Assembly (NCBI RefSeq): GCF_004297405.1
Contig: NZ_SCVC01000011.1
Span: 62,001-126,000 of the forward strand
Direction of reading: 5' to 3'
DNA: 64,000 nucleotides
Source of the DNA: Reyranella sp.
GTDB taxonomy: Bacteria; Pseudomonadota; Alphaproteobacteria; Reyranellales; Reyranellaceae
Both the position numbers and the translations under genes were made by a program. Below the pieces are notes generated by a model, which saw only the letters and a list, made by a program, of their open reading frames with translations, made no database searches and was not told the origin of the DNA. Every line of letters starts with the position of its first letter. Within the stretch, counting starts at the first letter, position 1. Shown here piece after piece: positions 37,586 through 47,113 of the stretch.

Positions 37586-39199
37586 ATGTTTCTTTTGCGC
37601 TCGCTCGCGGTGCTGTGTTCTGCGCTGGCTTCGCTGACGATTGCCGTCACCGCTCTGGCCGCAGACCTTCAGTCCCTCGTGACCAACCTCACGGCCGGCA
37701 GCTTCGGCGATCGCGAGACCGCGATCGGCGCGCTCGCCACCTCGGGCGACGCCCGCGCCGCGCCCATTCTGGAAGCGCTGGGTGCTGGCCAGCTTTATAT
37801 TCGCACCTCCGACAAGCTGGTCGTTATCGGCAAGCCCAGCGGCAACCAGGTCGCGCTTACCGAGGCCGTGTCGGGCAAGGCCGCAGGCACGGTGGCCGAA
37901 TCCGAGTTGGAGAGGGTCAGGGTCAACAATCGCCTGCGCGGCATCATCGAGGCGGCCGTCGGCTCGCTCACCCTCATGAGCCCCGATGCGCGCGTCCGCC
38001 GTGGCGCGGCCGACTCCCTTTTCAAGCGGCCCGAACCCGCCGCTCTCGCTCCACTCGACGCAGCCATTGCCGGCGAGAAGGACGCGCGCGTGAAGCAGGC
38101 CTTCGCTGAAGCGCGAGCCGCCGTCGTGCTCGCCTCCGATGCGACGGTGCAGCAGAAGATCGAGGCGATCGGCATCGTGCGCGACCGCGGCGATCGCGAG
38201 GCGCTGAGCGTCCTGCAGGGCGCGGCCAACAACGCCAAGGAACCCGAGGTCAAGGCGGCTGCGGTTGCTGCTGCCGAAACGGTGCGCCAGACGCTGGCCG
38301 CCTGGGAGGCGGCGCAGAATGTCTGGTACGGCATCTCGCTCGGGTCGGTACTGCTGCTGGCGGCCATCGGGCTTGCCATCACCTTTGGCACCATGGGCGT
38401 CATCAACATGGCGCATGGTGAGATGGTGATGCTGGGTGCCTACACGACCTTCGTGGTGCAGGAGATCATTCGCACCTCGGCGCCACACCTGTTCGACACG
38501 TCGCTCCTGATCGCCTTGCCGCTGGCCTTCCTGGTGGCGGGCGGCGTCGGCATCCTGATCGAACGCGGCATCATCCGCTTTCTCTACGGCCGGCCGCTCG
38601 ACACGCTGCTCGCGACCTGGGGCCTGTCGCTGGTGCTGCAGCAGGCCGTGCGTTCGATCTTCGGGTCGAGCAACCGCGAGGTCGGCGCGCCGTCCTGGAT
38701 GTCGGGCGCCTTCCAGGTCGGCCAGATCAACGTGACCTATGGCCGGTTGTGGATCGTGATCTTCTCGCTGGTGGTCTTCGCCGCCCTGATCCTGCTGCTG
38801 CGCAAGACGTCGCTCGGCCTTTACATGCGCGCGGTCACGCAGAACCGACCGATGGCCTCGGCCGTCGGCATCCGCACACCGCGAGTCGATGCGCTCACTT
38901 TCGGCCTGGGCTCAGGCATTGCGGGCTTGGCCGGCGTGGCGCTGAGCCAGATCGACAATGTCAGTCCCAACCTCGGCCAGGGTTACATCATCGACTCCTT
39001 CATGGTCGTGGTGTTCGGCGGCGTCGGCAATCTCTTCGGCACCCTGATCGGTGCGTTGACCCTGGGTGTCGTCAACAAGTTCCTCGAACCCTATGCCGGC
39101 GCGGTCCTGGGCAAGATCCTGGTGCTGGTCTTCATCATCCTGTTCATCCAGCGCCGTCCGCGCGGCCTGTTCGCGTTGAAGGGCCGCTCAGTCGAATGA
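37586..39199 (+). CDS. urtB: urea ABC transporter permease UrtB
   Basis: Permease of 537 residues. UrtB proteins, unlike other LivH relatives, have a long periplasmic N-terminus after the signal (FLLRSLAVLCSALASLTIAVT), and that is seen here as a helical, Ala-rich region to about residue 240. The membrane part starts at NVWYGISLGSVLLLAAIGLA and includes FGTMGVINMAHGEMVMLGAY and GGVGNLFGTLIGALTLGVVN. The ATG at 37586 is preferred over one 69 bases earlier because it begins the signal directly. Its stop overlaps urtC (ATGA). Confidence 0.95.
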   Translation: MFLLRSLAVLCSALASLTIAVTALAADLQSLVTNLTAGSFGDRETAIGALATSGDARAAPILEALGAGQLYIRTSDKLVVIGKPSGNQVALTEAVSGKAAGTVAESELERVRVNNRLRGIIEAAVGSLTLMSPDARVRRGAADSLFKRPEPAALAPLDAAIAGEKDARVKQAFAEARAAVVLASDATVQQKIEAIGIVRDRGDREALSVLQGAANNAKEPEVKAAAVAAAETVRQTLAAWEAAQNVWYGISLGSVLLLAAIGLAITFGTMGVINMAHGEMVMLGAYTTFVVQEIIRTSAPHLFDTSLLIALPLAFLVAGGVGILIERGIIRFLYGRPLDTLLATWGLSLVLQQAVRSIFGSSNREVGAPSWMSGAFQVGQINVTYGRLWIVIFSLVVFAALILLLRKTSLGLYMRAVTQNRPMASAVGIRTPRVDALTFGLGSGIAGLAGVALSQIDNVSPNLGQGYIIDSFMVVVFGGVGNLFGTLIGALTLGVVNKFLEPYAGAVLGKILVLVFIILFIQRRPRGLFALKGRSVE

Positions 39200-40320
39200 T
39201 CACGCGCTTCCTCTGGCAGGGCATGGGACCGGGCCTGCGCCTCTTCACCTTGCTGGTGCTGGCGGTCGGTATCCTGCTGCCGCTCGCCAACCAGTTCCTG
39301 CCGGCCAGCAGCCAGTTCCACGTCCCGGCCTGGGTACTGCAGCTCATCGGCAAGTATCTCTGCTACGCGCTGCTGGCGCTGGCGGTCGATCTGGTCTGGG
39401 GCTTCTGCGGCATCCTTTCGCTGGGCCACGGCGCCTTCTTCGCGCTGGGCGGCTACTGCATGGGCATGTACCTGATGCGCCAGATCGGCAGCCGCGGCGT
39501 CTACGGCAATCCGCTGCTGCCCGACTTCATGGTGTTCCTGAACTACAAGCAGCTCCCCTGGTTCTGGCACGGCTTCGATCAGTTCTGGTTCGCCGCCATC
39601 ATGATCCTGCTGGTGCCGAGCGTGCTCGCCTTCGCGCTGGGCTGGTTCGCCTTCCGCAGCCGCGTCACCGGCGTCTATCTCTCGATCATCACCCAGGCGA
39701 TGACCTTCGCGCTGATGCTGGCCTTCTTCCGCAACGACATGGGGCTGGGCGGCAACAACGGCATGACCGACTTCAAGGAGATCCTGGGCTTCCCGGTGCA
39801 GGCCGACGGCACGCGCGCTGCCCTGTGCTTCGCCTCCGCGCTGGCGCTGGCGATAGGTCTGGTGATTTCCGCCGCCATCGTCGGCTCGCGCTTCGGCAAG
39901 GCACTGACGGCGGTGCGCGATGCCGAGAGCCGCATGCGCTTCCTGGGCTATCGGGTCGAAGGCTTCAAGCTCTTCGTCTTCGTGCTGTCGGCCGCCATGT
40001 CAGGTGTCGCCGGCGCGCTCTACGTGCCGCAGGTGGGCATCATCAACCCCAGCGAGTTCGCGCCGGGCAATTCGATTGAGGCCGTGCTCTGGGTGGCGGT
40101 CGGCGGGCGTGGCACGCTCATCGGGCCGGTGATCGGCGCCTTCCTGGTCAATTTCGGTAAGACCTGGCTCACTGGCGCGCTGCCCGAATTCTGGCTGTTC
40201 GCGCTGGGTGCGCTGTTCATTGTCGTTACCCTGCTGCTGCCCAAGGGCATCATGGGTCTGTGGGGCCAGATCCGGGACCGCTCGCAGGCACGCAAGGCCA
40301 AGGCAGGGGCGCCGGCATGA
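39196..40320 (+). CDS. urtC: urea ABC transporter permease UrtC
   Basis: Second membrane subunit of the urea importer, 374 residues, LivM-type. It starts MITRFLWQGMGPGLR at the ATG overlapping the urtB stop; the frame is open upstream but that part overlaps urtB. Typical segments are DLVWGFCGILSLGHGAFFAL, GGNNGMTDFKEILGF and LWVAVGGRGTLIGPVIGAF. About ten helices are expected. The C-terminal tail is basic (RDRSQARKAKAG). Its stop overlaps urtD by four bases. Confidence 0.95.
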   Translation: MITRFLWQGMGPGLRLFTLLVLAVGILLPLANQFLPASSQFHVPAWVLQLIGKYLCYALLALAVDLVWGFCGILSLGHGAFFALGGYCMGMYLMRQIGSRGVYGNPLLPDFMVFLNYKQLPWFWHGFDQFWFAAIMILLVPSVLAFALGWFAFRSRVTGVYLSIITQAMTFALMLAFFRNDMGLGGNNGMTDFKEILGFPVQADGTRAALCFASALALAIGLVISAAIVGSRFGKALTAVRDAESRMRFLGYRVEGFKLFVFVLSAAMSGVAGALYVPQVGIINPSEFAPGNSIEAVLWVAVGGRGTLIGPVIGAFLVNFGKTWLTGALPEFWLFALGALFIVVTLLLPKGIMGLWGQIRDRSQARKAKAGAPA

Positions 40321-41063
40321 GAAGCACTTCCGCGCTGCTCTATCTCAGCGGCGTCACCGTCTCCTTCGACGGCTTCAAGGCGCTGAACAATCTCTCGTTG
40401 CTGGTCGAGCCCGGCGAGATGCGCGCCATCATCGGCCCCAACGGTGCGGGCAAGACCACGATGATGGATGTCATCACCGGCAAGACGCGACCCGACGAGG
40501 GCGAAGTGGTATTCGACGGCAAGTCCGACCTCACCAAACTCGACGAGGCCGACATCGCCACCTTGGGCATTGGCCGCAAGTTCCAGAAGCCTACCGTGTT
40601 CGAGACCCACACCGTGCGCGACAATCTCCTGCTGGCGCTGTCGGGCATCAGGAGCTGGTACAAGCTCCTGCTTGCGGCACCTACGAAAGCCGAGAAGGAC
40701 CGGCTCGACGAGATCCTGACCATCATCCGTATGACCGACCAGCAGCACATGCCGGCGGCGCGGTTGAGCCACGGCCAGAAGCAATGGCTGGAGATCGGCA
40801 TGCTGCTGGCGCAGGACCCGAAGCTCCTGCTGGTCGACGAGCCGGTGGCCGGCATGACCGACGTCGAAACCGAAACCACCGCGCAGGTGTTGCGCGAGAT
40901 CAACCGCAGCCATTCCGTTGTCGTGGTCGAGCATGACATGAGCTTCGTGCGCGCGCTGGGCGTCAAGGTGACGGTGCTGCACGAAGGCTCGATGCTGGCC
41001 GAAGGCACGCTCGACCAGGTGAGCGCCGATCCGCGCGTCGTCGAAGTCTATTTGGGGCGCTAA
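40317..41063 (+). CDS. urtD: urea ABC transporter ATP-binding protein UrtD
   Basis: ATPase subunit of 248 residues. Walker A is GPNGAGKTTM near residue 40. The signature LSHGQKQWLEIGMLLAQDP is the UrtD/LivG variant, and Walker B is LLLVDEPVAGMTD near residue 175, with H-loop VVVEHDMSF. The start overlaps the urtC stop, so an upstream ATG in the same frame is not used. It pairs with UrtE below the membrane permeases. Confidence 0.95.
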   Translation: MRSTSALLYLSGVTVSFDGFKALNNLSLLVEPGEMRAIIGPNGAGKTTMMDVITGKTRPDEGEVVFDGKSDLTKLDEADIATLGIGRKFQKPTVFETHTVRDNLLLALSGIRSWYKLLLAAPTKAEKDRLDEILTIIRMTDQQHMPAARLSHGQKQWLEIGMLLAQDPKLLLVDEPVAGMTDVETETTAQVLREINRSHSVVVVEHDMSFVRALGVKVTVLHEGSMLAEGTLDQVSADPRVVEVYLGR

Positions 41064-41066
41064 CCG

Positions 41067-41762
41067 ATGCTCGCGGTCGAGAACGTCAACCTCTACTACG
41101 GCGCTGCGCAGGCGCTGCGCGGCGTGTCGCTCAAGGCCGCCATCGGCCGTGTGACCTGCCTACTGGGGCGCAACGGTGTCGGCAAGACCAGTCTCCTGCG
41201 CGCCATCAGCGGTCTTCAGCCGATCGCGTCGGGCTCGATCTCGCTCGACGGGCAAGAAGTCTCGAAGCTGCCGCCCTACGACCGCGCCCGGCGCGGCGTG
41301 GCGCTGGTGCCGCAGGGGCGCGAGATCTTTCCGCTCCTGACGGTGAAGGAAAATCTCGAAACCGGCTTTGCGCCGGTCAGCCGCGAGCACAAGAAGATAC
41401 CGGACGAGGTGTTCGAGCTCTTTCCCGTGCTGCAATCCATGTTGAAGCGCCGCGGCGGCGACCTCTCGGGCGGACAGCAGCAGCAGCTCGCCATCGGCCG
41501 GGCACTTACCATGCGGCCGAAGCTGCTGGTGCTCGACGAACCGACCGAAGGCATCCAGCCGTCCGTCATCAAGGATATTGGCCGCGCCATCACCTTCCTG
41601 CGTCAGCGCGGCGACATGGCGATCCTGCTGGTCGAACAGTATCTCGACTTCGCGCAGGAACTTGCCGACGATTTCGCCGTCATGGACCGCGGCGAAGTCG
41701 TGATGTCCGGCACCCGCGAGACCTTCGACGCGGAAGCCGTGCGCCGTCACATGACGGTCTAG
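41067..41762 (+). CDS. urtE: urea ABC transporter ATP-binding protein UrtE
   Basis: Second ATPase subunit, 231 residues, LivF-type. Walker A GRNGVGKTSL near residue 36, signature LSGGQQQQLAIGRAL near 135, and Walker B LLVLDEPTEGIQPSVI near 157. It is the last gene of the operon and starts 3 bases after urtD. Its stop overlaps the stop of the convergent amidohydrolase gene by a few bases, leaving no room for a separate terminator. Confidence 0.95.
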   Translation: MLAVENVNLYYGAAQALRGVSLKAAIGRVTCLLGRNGVGKTSLLRAISGLQPIASGSISLDGQEVSKLPPYDRARRGVALVPQGREIFPLLTVKENLETGFAPVSREHKKIPDEVFELFPVLQSMLKRRGGDLSGGQQQQLAIGRALTMRPKLLVLDEPTEGIQPSVIKDIGRAITFLRQRGDMAILLVEQYLDFAQELADDFAVMDRGEVVMSGTRETFDAEAVRRHMTV

Positions 41763-43465
41763 GCTGGTGTTTGAGCGCCTCGCACGAGCCGGCCCGGCCG
41801 CTCGCCGGTCAGCTCGTCGTTCTGCATCGTCTCGACACCCGCGTTGAACGTGTGCCGGTAACCCGAGGCGCGCTGGATCAGGCGACGCCCGCCGGCTGGC
41901 AAGTCGTAGACGACTTCGGGCCGCTTCAGCGTCAGGGCATCGAAGTCGATCACGTTGATGTCGGCCTTGTGGCCGGGTGCCAGCAGGCCGCGATCCATCA
42001 GGCCATAGGCTTCGGCCGTGCCGCGCGTCTGCTTGGCAATCAGGAATTCGAGGCCGAGCTTTGGCCCGCGCGTGCGGTCACGGCCCCACAGGGTCAACAG
42101 CGACGTCGGCGAGGAGGCATCGCAGATCACGCCGACATGGGCGCCGCCATCTGCCACGCCCAGCACCGTTGCGGGATCGGTGATCATCTCGTGCACGACG
42201 TCGAGGCTGCCATAGGCGTAGTTCTCGAACGGCAGCATCAGCAGGCCCTTGCCGTCGTGCGCCATCATCTCGTCCAGCGCCACGGCCTGCGGGGTGCGCC
42301 CGCTGCGCTCGGCGATCGCGGCGATCGAATTCTTGGCATCGGGTTCGTAGTCCGGCCGCTCGCCGATCGGGAACATCTTGTGGAACGACTCGGCCATGAA
42401 AGCGCGTGGGCCGCCGCCGGGTGGCGTTTCGACCAGTCGCCGCCGCAGGTCGGCATCCGCCACGAGGCGCTGGTAGCGCGCCTGGGGTGAAAGCTGGCGC
42501 ATTTCCAGCCACGCCGGATGCGCAGCAAAAGGATGTGCCGTCGTCTCGAGGCCCATGATCACGCCGATCGGCCGCGAGCCTACCTGGGCATTGGCCATAC
42601 GGCCCGCCTGACGCACGCCATGGATCTGGTCGAGTGTCTCACGCCATAGCTTCGGCTGCGCATCGACCTGGACCAGCAGGCAGGAGAGGGGCCGGCCGGC
42701 CAGCTTGGCGGCGGCTTCCAGCGCCTCGAACTCGCCGGGTCCGAAATCGGAATTGACCTGCAGCACGCCGCGACCTGCACGCTTCATGCCTTGGGCGATG
42801 CCCAGCAGCTCCGCTTCGCGGGCGCTGAGCGAGGGCGTGAAGCGGCCGTCGCGCGCCTTGTGCTTGGTGGTGCGCGATGTGGTGAAGCCCATGGCGCCGG
42901 CATGCAGCGCTTCCTCGGTGAGCTTCGCCATCTCCTCGATCTCGTGCTCGGTCGGCACCTCGGCATGATCGGCGCCGCGATCGCCCATCACATAGAAGCG
43001 CAGGGCGCCGTGCGGGAGCTGGGCAGCAACATCGACAGCGCGGTCCATCGAGGCCAGCGCATCGAGATAGTCGGAGAAGGACTCCCAGTTGAACTTCACG
43101 CCTTCGCTGAGAACGGTGCCGGGGATGTCCTCGACGCCTTCCATCAGGTTGATGAGGTAGCCCGACGCGCCGGGCCGCACCGGTGCGAAGCCGACGCCGC
43201 AATTGCCGAACACGGTCGTCGTGACGCCGTGCCACGAGGAAGGTGTGACGAACGGGTCCCACGTCGCCTGTCCATCGTAGTGCGTGTGGATGTCGACGAA
43301 GCCCGGCGCCACGACCAGTCCGGCGGCATCGATCTCGCGTTTGCCGGCGCCGAGCTTCGGCCCGACCGCAGCGATGCGGCCCTCTTGCACTGCAACATCG
43401 GCGATCCGGCGCGGTGCGCCCGATCCATCGATCACGATTCCGTTTCGGATGACGAGGTCAAACAT
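41759..43465 (-). CDS. N-acyl-D-amino-acid deacylase family amidohydrolase
   Basis: Metal-dependent amidohydrolase of 568 residues of the D-aminoacylase group, which removes acyl groups from N-acyl-D-amino acids. The N-terminal composite domain (LVIRNGIVIDGSGAP) leads into the metal motif FVDIHTHYDGQATWDP near 57. GNCGVGFAPVRPG and, near 450, GGAHVGVICDASSP hold other ligands. The C-terminal LMDRGLLAPGHKADINVIDF is typical. It is divergent from the old-yellow-enzyme gene with 78 bases between. Other activities in the family (dihydropyrimidinase-like or D-glutamate deacylases) cannot be excluded. Confidence 0.88.
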   Translation of the reverse strand: MFDLVIRNGIVIDGSGAPRRIADVAVQEGRIAAVGPKLGAGKREIDAAGLVVAPGFVDIHTHYDGQATWDPFVTPSSWHGVTTTVFGNCGVGFAPVRPGASGYLINLMEGVEDIPGTVLSEGVKFNWESFSDYLDALASMDRAVDVAAQLPHGALRFYVMGDRGADHAEVPTEHEIEEMAKLTEEALHAGAMGFTTSRTTKHKARDGRFTPSLSAREAELLGIAQGMKRAGRGVLQVNSDFGPGEFEALEAAAKLAGRPLSCLLVQVDAQPKLWRETLDQIHGVRQAGRMANAQVGSRPIGVIMGLETTAHPFAAHPAWLEMRQLSPQARYQRLVADADLRRRLVETPPGGGPRAFMAESFHKMFPIGERPDYEPDAKNSIAAIAERSGRTPQAVALDEMMAHDGKGLLMLPFENYAYGSLDVVHEMITDPATVLGVADGGAHVGVICDASSPTSLLTLWGRDRTRGPKLGLEFLIAKQTRGTAEAYGLMDRGLLAPGHKADINVIDFDALTLKRPEVVYDLPAGGRRLIQRASGYRHTFNAGVETMQNDELTGERPGRLVRGAQTPA

Positions 43466-43543
43466 GGACGAAGGATAGGCCGGGGCACATACGGCAGTCT
43501 ATGTTTGGCGCCCTGAAAGCCATCCCGTTCGGGAGATCGACCT

Positions 43544-44665
43544 TTGCAGAAACCGCTCCTCTTCTCGCCACTGAAGCTGCGTGGAGTCACCGCGCCGAAC
43601 CGCTGTGTGGTTTCTCCCATGGTCCAGTTCCGCGCGACGGACGGATTGGTGAACGATTTCCATCTCGTTCATCTCGGCAAGTTTGCATTGGGCAAGTTCG
43701 GCATCGTCTTCACCGAGAATTGCGCGGTCGAGCCGCGCGGGCGGGTCACGCAGGGTGATCTCGGCCTGTGGGACGACAACCAGATCGCAAGTCACAAGCG
43801 GCTCACCGCCTTCATCAAGGGTGAGGGAGCATTGGCGGCGACGCAGATCACGCATTCCGGCCGCAAGGGCTCGACGCCGCGCACGTTCGACAAGCCGGGC
43901 GAACTCGGCCCGCCGGGCGCGGGTTGGAAGAAGTGGGAAGTGGTCGGCCCGACCGATCTTCCTGCTGCCGATGGCTGGCTGAAGCCACGCGCTTTGTCGG
44001 CGGCGGAGATCGAGGAGCTGGTCGCGAAGTTTGCCGCTGCGGCGAAGCGTGCTGATGCGGCGGGTTATGACGTGCTCGAAATCCATGGGGCGCACGGCTA
44101 TCTGCTGGCGCAGTTCCTGTCGTCGATCAGCAACACGCGCAACGACAAGTACGGCGGCGATCGCGCCGGCCGTATGCGCTTTCCACTCGATGTTGTGCGC
44201 GCCGTGCGCCAGGTGTGGCCCGAGAACAAACCACTGTTCGTCCGCGTCTCCGCGGTCGATGGCGGCGGTGGTTGGGATGTCGATGATACCGTTGCCTTCG
44301 CGCAGGAGCTGAAGGCACTCGGCGTCGATGTCGTCGATTGCTCCTCCGGCGGCATCGCGGGCGCGGCGACGGCCGCAGGCGTGAAGCGCGGCCTGGGCTT
44401 TCAGGTGCCGTTCGCGTCGGCGGTCAAGAAGCAGGCTGGCATCTCGACCATGGCCGTAGGCCTGATCCTCGACGGCCCGCAGGCCGAGGCGATCCTGCAG
44501 GAAGGCGATGCCGACCTGATCGCGATCGGACGGCAGGCACTCTACGAGCCCTTCTGGGCTTTGCACGCGGCGCAGGCACTGGGCTGCGATCCCGACTTCG
44601 ATATGTGGACACCGGAATACGGCTGGTGGCTGGAGAAGCGTGAACACACGCTCGGACGCAAATAA
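43544..44665 (+). CDS. NADH:flavin oxidoreductase (old yellow enzyme family)
   Basis: FMN protein of 373 residues that reduces activated double bonds or related electron-poor groups. The start is TTG with GGGAGA 7 bases ahead. An early Cys in PNRCVVSPMVQF, near residue 26, recalls the YqjM-type (thermophilic-like) class. The substrate-binding pair is HGAHGYLLAQFLSSISNTRN, near 180, and YGGDRAGRMRFPL marks the family. The C-terminal GLILDGPQAEAILQEGDADLIAIG holds the FMN phosphate site. It is first in a three-gene run with a CoA-transferase and an aromatic monooxygenase, so a role in ring reduction or clearing of reactive enones is plausible. Confidence 0.88.
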   Translation: MQKPLLFSPLKLRGVTAPNRCVVSPMVQFRATDGLVNDFHLVHLGKFALGKFGIVFTENCAVEPRGRVTQGDLGLWDDNQIASHKRLTAFIKGEGALAATQITHSGRKGSTPRTFDKPGELGPPGAGWKKWEVVGPTDLPAADGWLKPRALSAAEIEELVAKFAAAAKRADAAGYDVLEIHGAHGYLLAQFLSSISNTRNDKYGGDRAGRMRFPLDVVRAVRQVWPENKPLFVRVSAVDGGGGWDVDDTVAFAQELKALGVDVVDCSSGGIAGAATAAGVKRGLGFQVPFASAVKKQAGISTMAVGLILDGPQAEAILQEGDADLIAIGRQALYEPFWALHAAQALGCDPDFDMWTPEYGWWLEKREHTLGRK

Positions 44666-44689
44666 ACAAACAAGACACGGAAACGCAAA

Positions 44690-45904
44690 ATGACAGGCAT
44701 TCTTGCCGGCCTTCGCATCGTCGAAGGGTCGGCCTTCATCGCCGCGCCTCTGGGCGGCATGACACTGGCGCAACTCGGCGCCGACGTGATCCGCTTCGAC
44801 GATATCAACGGCGGCCTCGACAATGATCGCTGGCCGATCACGAAAGACGGCCGCTCGATCTATTGGGCGGGCCTCAACAAGGGCAAGCGCTCCATCGCCG
44901 TCGATCTGCGTAACCCGAAGGGCCGCGAGCTTCTCACCGCACTGATCACCGCTCCGGGCGAAGGGGCGGGCATCTTCACCACCAACATGCCGGCGCGCGG
45001 TTGGCTCGCCTACGAGGAGCTGGCGAAGAAGCGTGCCGATCTGATCGCGCTCAACATCGTGGGTGCACGCGATGGCAGCGCACATGTCGACTATACGGTG
45101 AACGCCATCACCGGCTTTCCCATGGTGACGGGGCCCGTCGATCATGCGGAACCGGTGAACGCCGTGGCGCCGCCATGGGATCTGGCCACAGCTTACGCAG
45201 GCGCCATGGCGATCCTCGCGGCCGAACGGCACCGCCGCCTGACCGGGCAGGGCCAGCGCATCGTCCTGCCGCTGCAGGACATGGCGCTCGCGGCAACTTC
45301 GGCACTGGGCTACATCGGCGAAGCGGTGGTCAACGAAGTCGACCGCCCGCGCTTCGGTAACGAAATTTTCGGCACCTTCGGCCGCGACTTCCGCACCAAG
45401 GACGACCGGTTCGTCATGATCTGCATCTTCTCCGACCGCCATGTCGATGCACTGGCCAGTGCCGGAGGCTTCAAGCAGGCTTTTGCGACAATCGAGAAGG
45501 ACACCGGCTTCGATCTCAAGAGCGACGCCGGCCGCTGGCATGCGCGCGATCGGCTGTGTGCCGTGATCGAGCCCTGGGTCGCTCGTCACACGGCGGAAGA
45601 GGTGGGTGCGGCCCTCAAGAAAGCCGGCGCGCTCTGGGCACCCTACAAGACCTTCCGCGAACTGGCGGCGGATCGCGAGGCCGTGCTCGACAATCCGATG
45701 TTCACGATCCTCGACCAGCCGGGCATCGGCCGCTATCCCGTCGCGGCCTCGCCTCTGCAGTTCGGCGCCGTGCCACGCCAGCCGCCGAAGACGGCGCCGG
45801 TGCTGGGCCAGCATACGGACGAGATTCTTTCGGGTATCCTCAGTCTGCCGGGCCACGAGATCGCCCGCCTGCATGACGAGAAGGTAGTGGGTGGACCAAG
45901 ATAG
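44690..45904 (+). CDS. CaiB/BaiF family CoA-transferase (Mct-like)
   Basis: Type III CoA-transferase of 404 residues. The N-terminus (GLRIVEGSAFIAAPLGGMTLA) and YWAGLNKGKRSIAVDLRNPKG are family motifs, and the catalytic Asp is probably Asp134 in SAHVDYTVNAITG. The N-terminal pattern is closest, from memory, to 2-methylfumaryl-CoA isomerase (Mct), which moves CoA within one molecule. In this setting it could activate or isomerise an acid from the same pathway. It overlaps the next gene by 14 bases, which is coupled to it. The Mct-like assignment is uncertain; the family assignment is firm. Confidence 0.82.
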   Translation: MTGILAGLRIVEGSAFIAAPLGGMTLAQLGADVIRFDDINGGLDNDRWPITKDGRSIYWAGLNKGKRSIAVDLRNPKGRELLTALITAPGEGAGIFTTNMPARGWLAYEELAKKRADLIALNIVGARDGSAHVDYTVNAITGFPMVTGPVDHAEPVNAVAPPWDLATAYAGAMAILAAERHRRLTGQGQRIVLPLQDMALAATSALGYIGEAVVNEVDRPRFGNEIFGTFGRDFRTKDDRFVMICIFSDRHVDALASAGGFKQAFATIEKDTGFDLKSDAGRWHARDRLCAVIEPWVARHTAEEVGAALKKAGALWAPYKTFRELAADREAVLDNPMFTILDQPGIGRYPVAASPLQFGAVPRQPPKTAPVLGQHTDEILSGILSLPGHEIARLHDEKVVGGPR

Positions 45905-47069
45905 GATTCTCATTGCCGGTGGCGGCATCGGCGGCCTGGCTGCTGCACTGGCACTGGCCCAGAAGGGTATTCCCTCTCTGGTCTTGGAGCGGTCATCCCG
46001 CTTCGGCGAGATCGGCGCCGGTATTCAGCTTGGCCCCAACGCCTTTCATTGCTTCGATAGATTGGGCGTTGGCCCCGCGGCGCGCGGCATGGCGGTCTAT
46101 ATCGACTCGCTGCGTCTCATGGATGCGATGGCCGACGGCGAAATCTGTCATATCGACCTCGGAGAGAAGTTCCGTACCCGCTTCGGCAATCCCTACGCCG
46201 TCGTCCATCGCGGCGACCTGCATGGTGTGTTGCTGCAGGGCTGTCGCGACCACGCGCTGATCGATCTCAAATCGGGCGCAGAGGTCACAGGCTACGATCA
46301 GGATGACAAAGGTGTCGTCGCGAAGCTCGCCCATGGTGAAGCCGTGAGCGGCCGTGCGTTGATAGGCGCCGACGGGCTCTGGTCGAACGTCCGCCGACAG
46401 GTCGTGGGCGACATCCCGCCGCGTGTCTCGGGGCATACCACCTACCGTTCGGTGATCCCGACGGAACAGATGGCGGAGGATCTGCGCTGGAACGCCGCCA
46501 CCCTATGGGCCGGTCCGAAGTGCCACATCGTCCACTATCCGCTTTCCGGGTGGAAGGTGTTCAACCTCGTCGTCACCTACCACAACCATGCGCCCGAGCC
46601 GGTCGCCGGCAAGCCCGTGCCGGTCGAAGAGGTGCGCAAGGGTTTCACCCATGTCTGCGAACGGGCGCAGGAGATCATCCGCCATGGCAAGGACTGGCAC
46701 ATGTGGGTGCTGTGCGATCGCGATCCCGTCGAGCGGTGGATCGATGGCCGGGTGGCGCTGCTGGGCGATGCTGCGCACCCCATGATGCAATACATGGCGC
46801 AGGGCGCCTGCATGGCGATGGAAGATGCGGTGTGCCTGGCCGATTCGCTGTCGAAGACGCAGGCCCTCGAGGCCGGGCTTACGACCTATCGCGACCGCCG
46901 CATTCTGCGCACCGCGCGCGTTCAGCTCATGTCGCGTGCGATGGGCGATCACGTCTATCACCCCGATGGACCGCATGCGGCACTGCGCAATGCGATGATG
47001 AGTGCCAAGAGCCAGGACCAGTGGCTCGATACGCTCGACTGGCTCTATGGCGGCAACGGGCTCGACTGA
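45891..47069 (+). CDS. FAD-dependent aromatic monooxygenase (3-hydroxybenzoate 6-hydroxylase-like)
   Basis: Group A flavoprotein hydroxylase of 392 residues, starting at GTG. It has the GxGxxG dinucleotide site (LIAGGGIGGLAAALALAQKG), the DG motif GADGLWSNVRRQ near 160, and the GD motif VALLGDAAHPMMQYMAQGA near 285. The spacing and the C-terminal WLDTLDWLYGGN are like 3-hydroxybenzoate 6-hydroxylases, which make gentisate with NADH and O2. Salicylate hydroxylase is the alternative. No gentisate ring-cleavage gene is next to it, so the substrate is open. Confidence 0.82.
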   Translation: MDQDRILIAGGGIGGLAAALALAQKGIPSLVLERSSRFGEIGAGIQLGPNAFHCFDRLGVGPAARGMAVYIDSLRLMDAMADGEICHIDLGEKFRTRFGNPYAVVHRGDLHGVLLQGCRDHALIDLKSGAEVTGYDQDDKGVVAKLAHGEAVSGRALIGADGLWSNVRRQVVGDIPPRVSGHTTYRSVIPTEQMAEDLRWNAATLWAGPKCHIVHYPLSGWKVFNLVVTYHNHAPEPVAGKPVPVEEVRKGFTHVCERAQEIIRHGKDWHMWVLCDRDPVERWIDGRVALLGDAAHPMMQYMAQGACMAMEDAVCLADSLSKTQALEAGLTTYRDRRILRTARVQLMSRAMGDHVYHPDGPHAALRNAMMSAKSQDQWLDTLDWLYGGNGLD

Positions 47070-47113
47070 GGCGACTTTTTCCGTAGGATGCGCCGCCGGA
47101 GGGAGCCCCGCGC

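Noticed and set aside
43499-45928. An 809-codon open frame on the minus strand opposite the old-yellow-enzyme and CoA-transferase genes
   Set aside because: Both plus-strand genes carry full family motifs, and the opposite frame has none; it spans two real genes and their ribosome sites.
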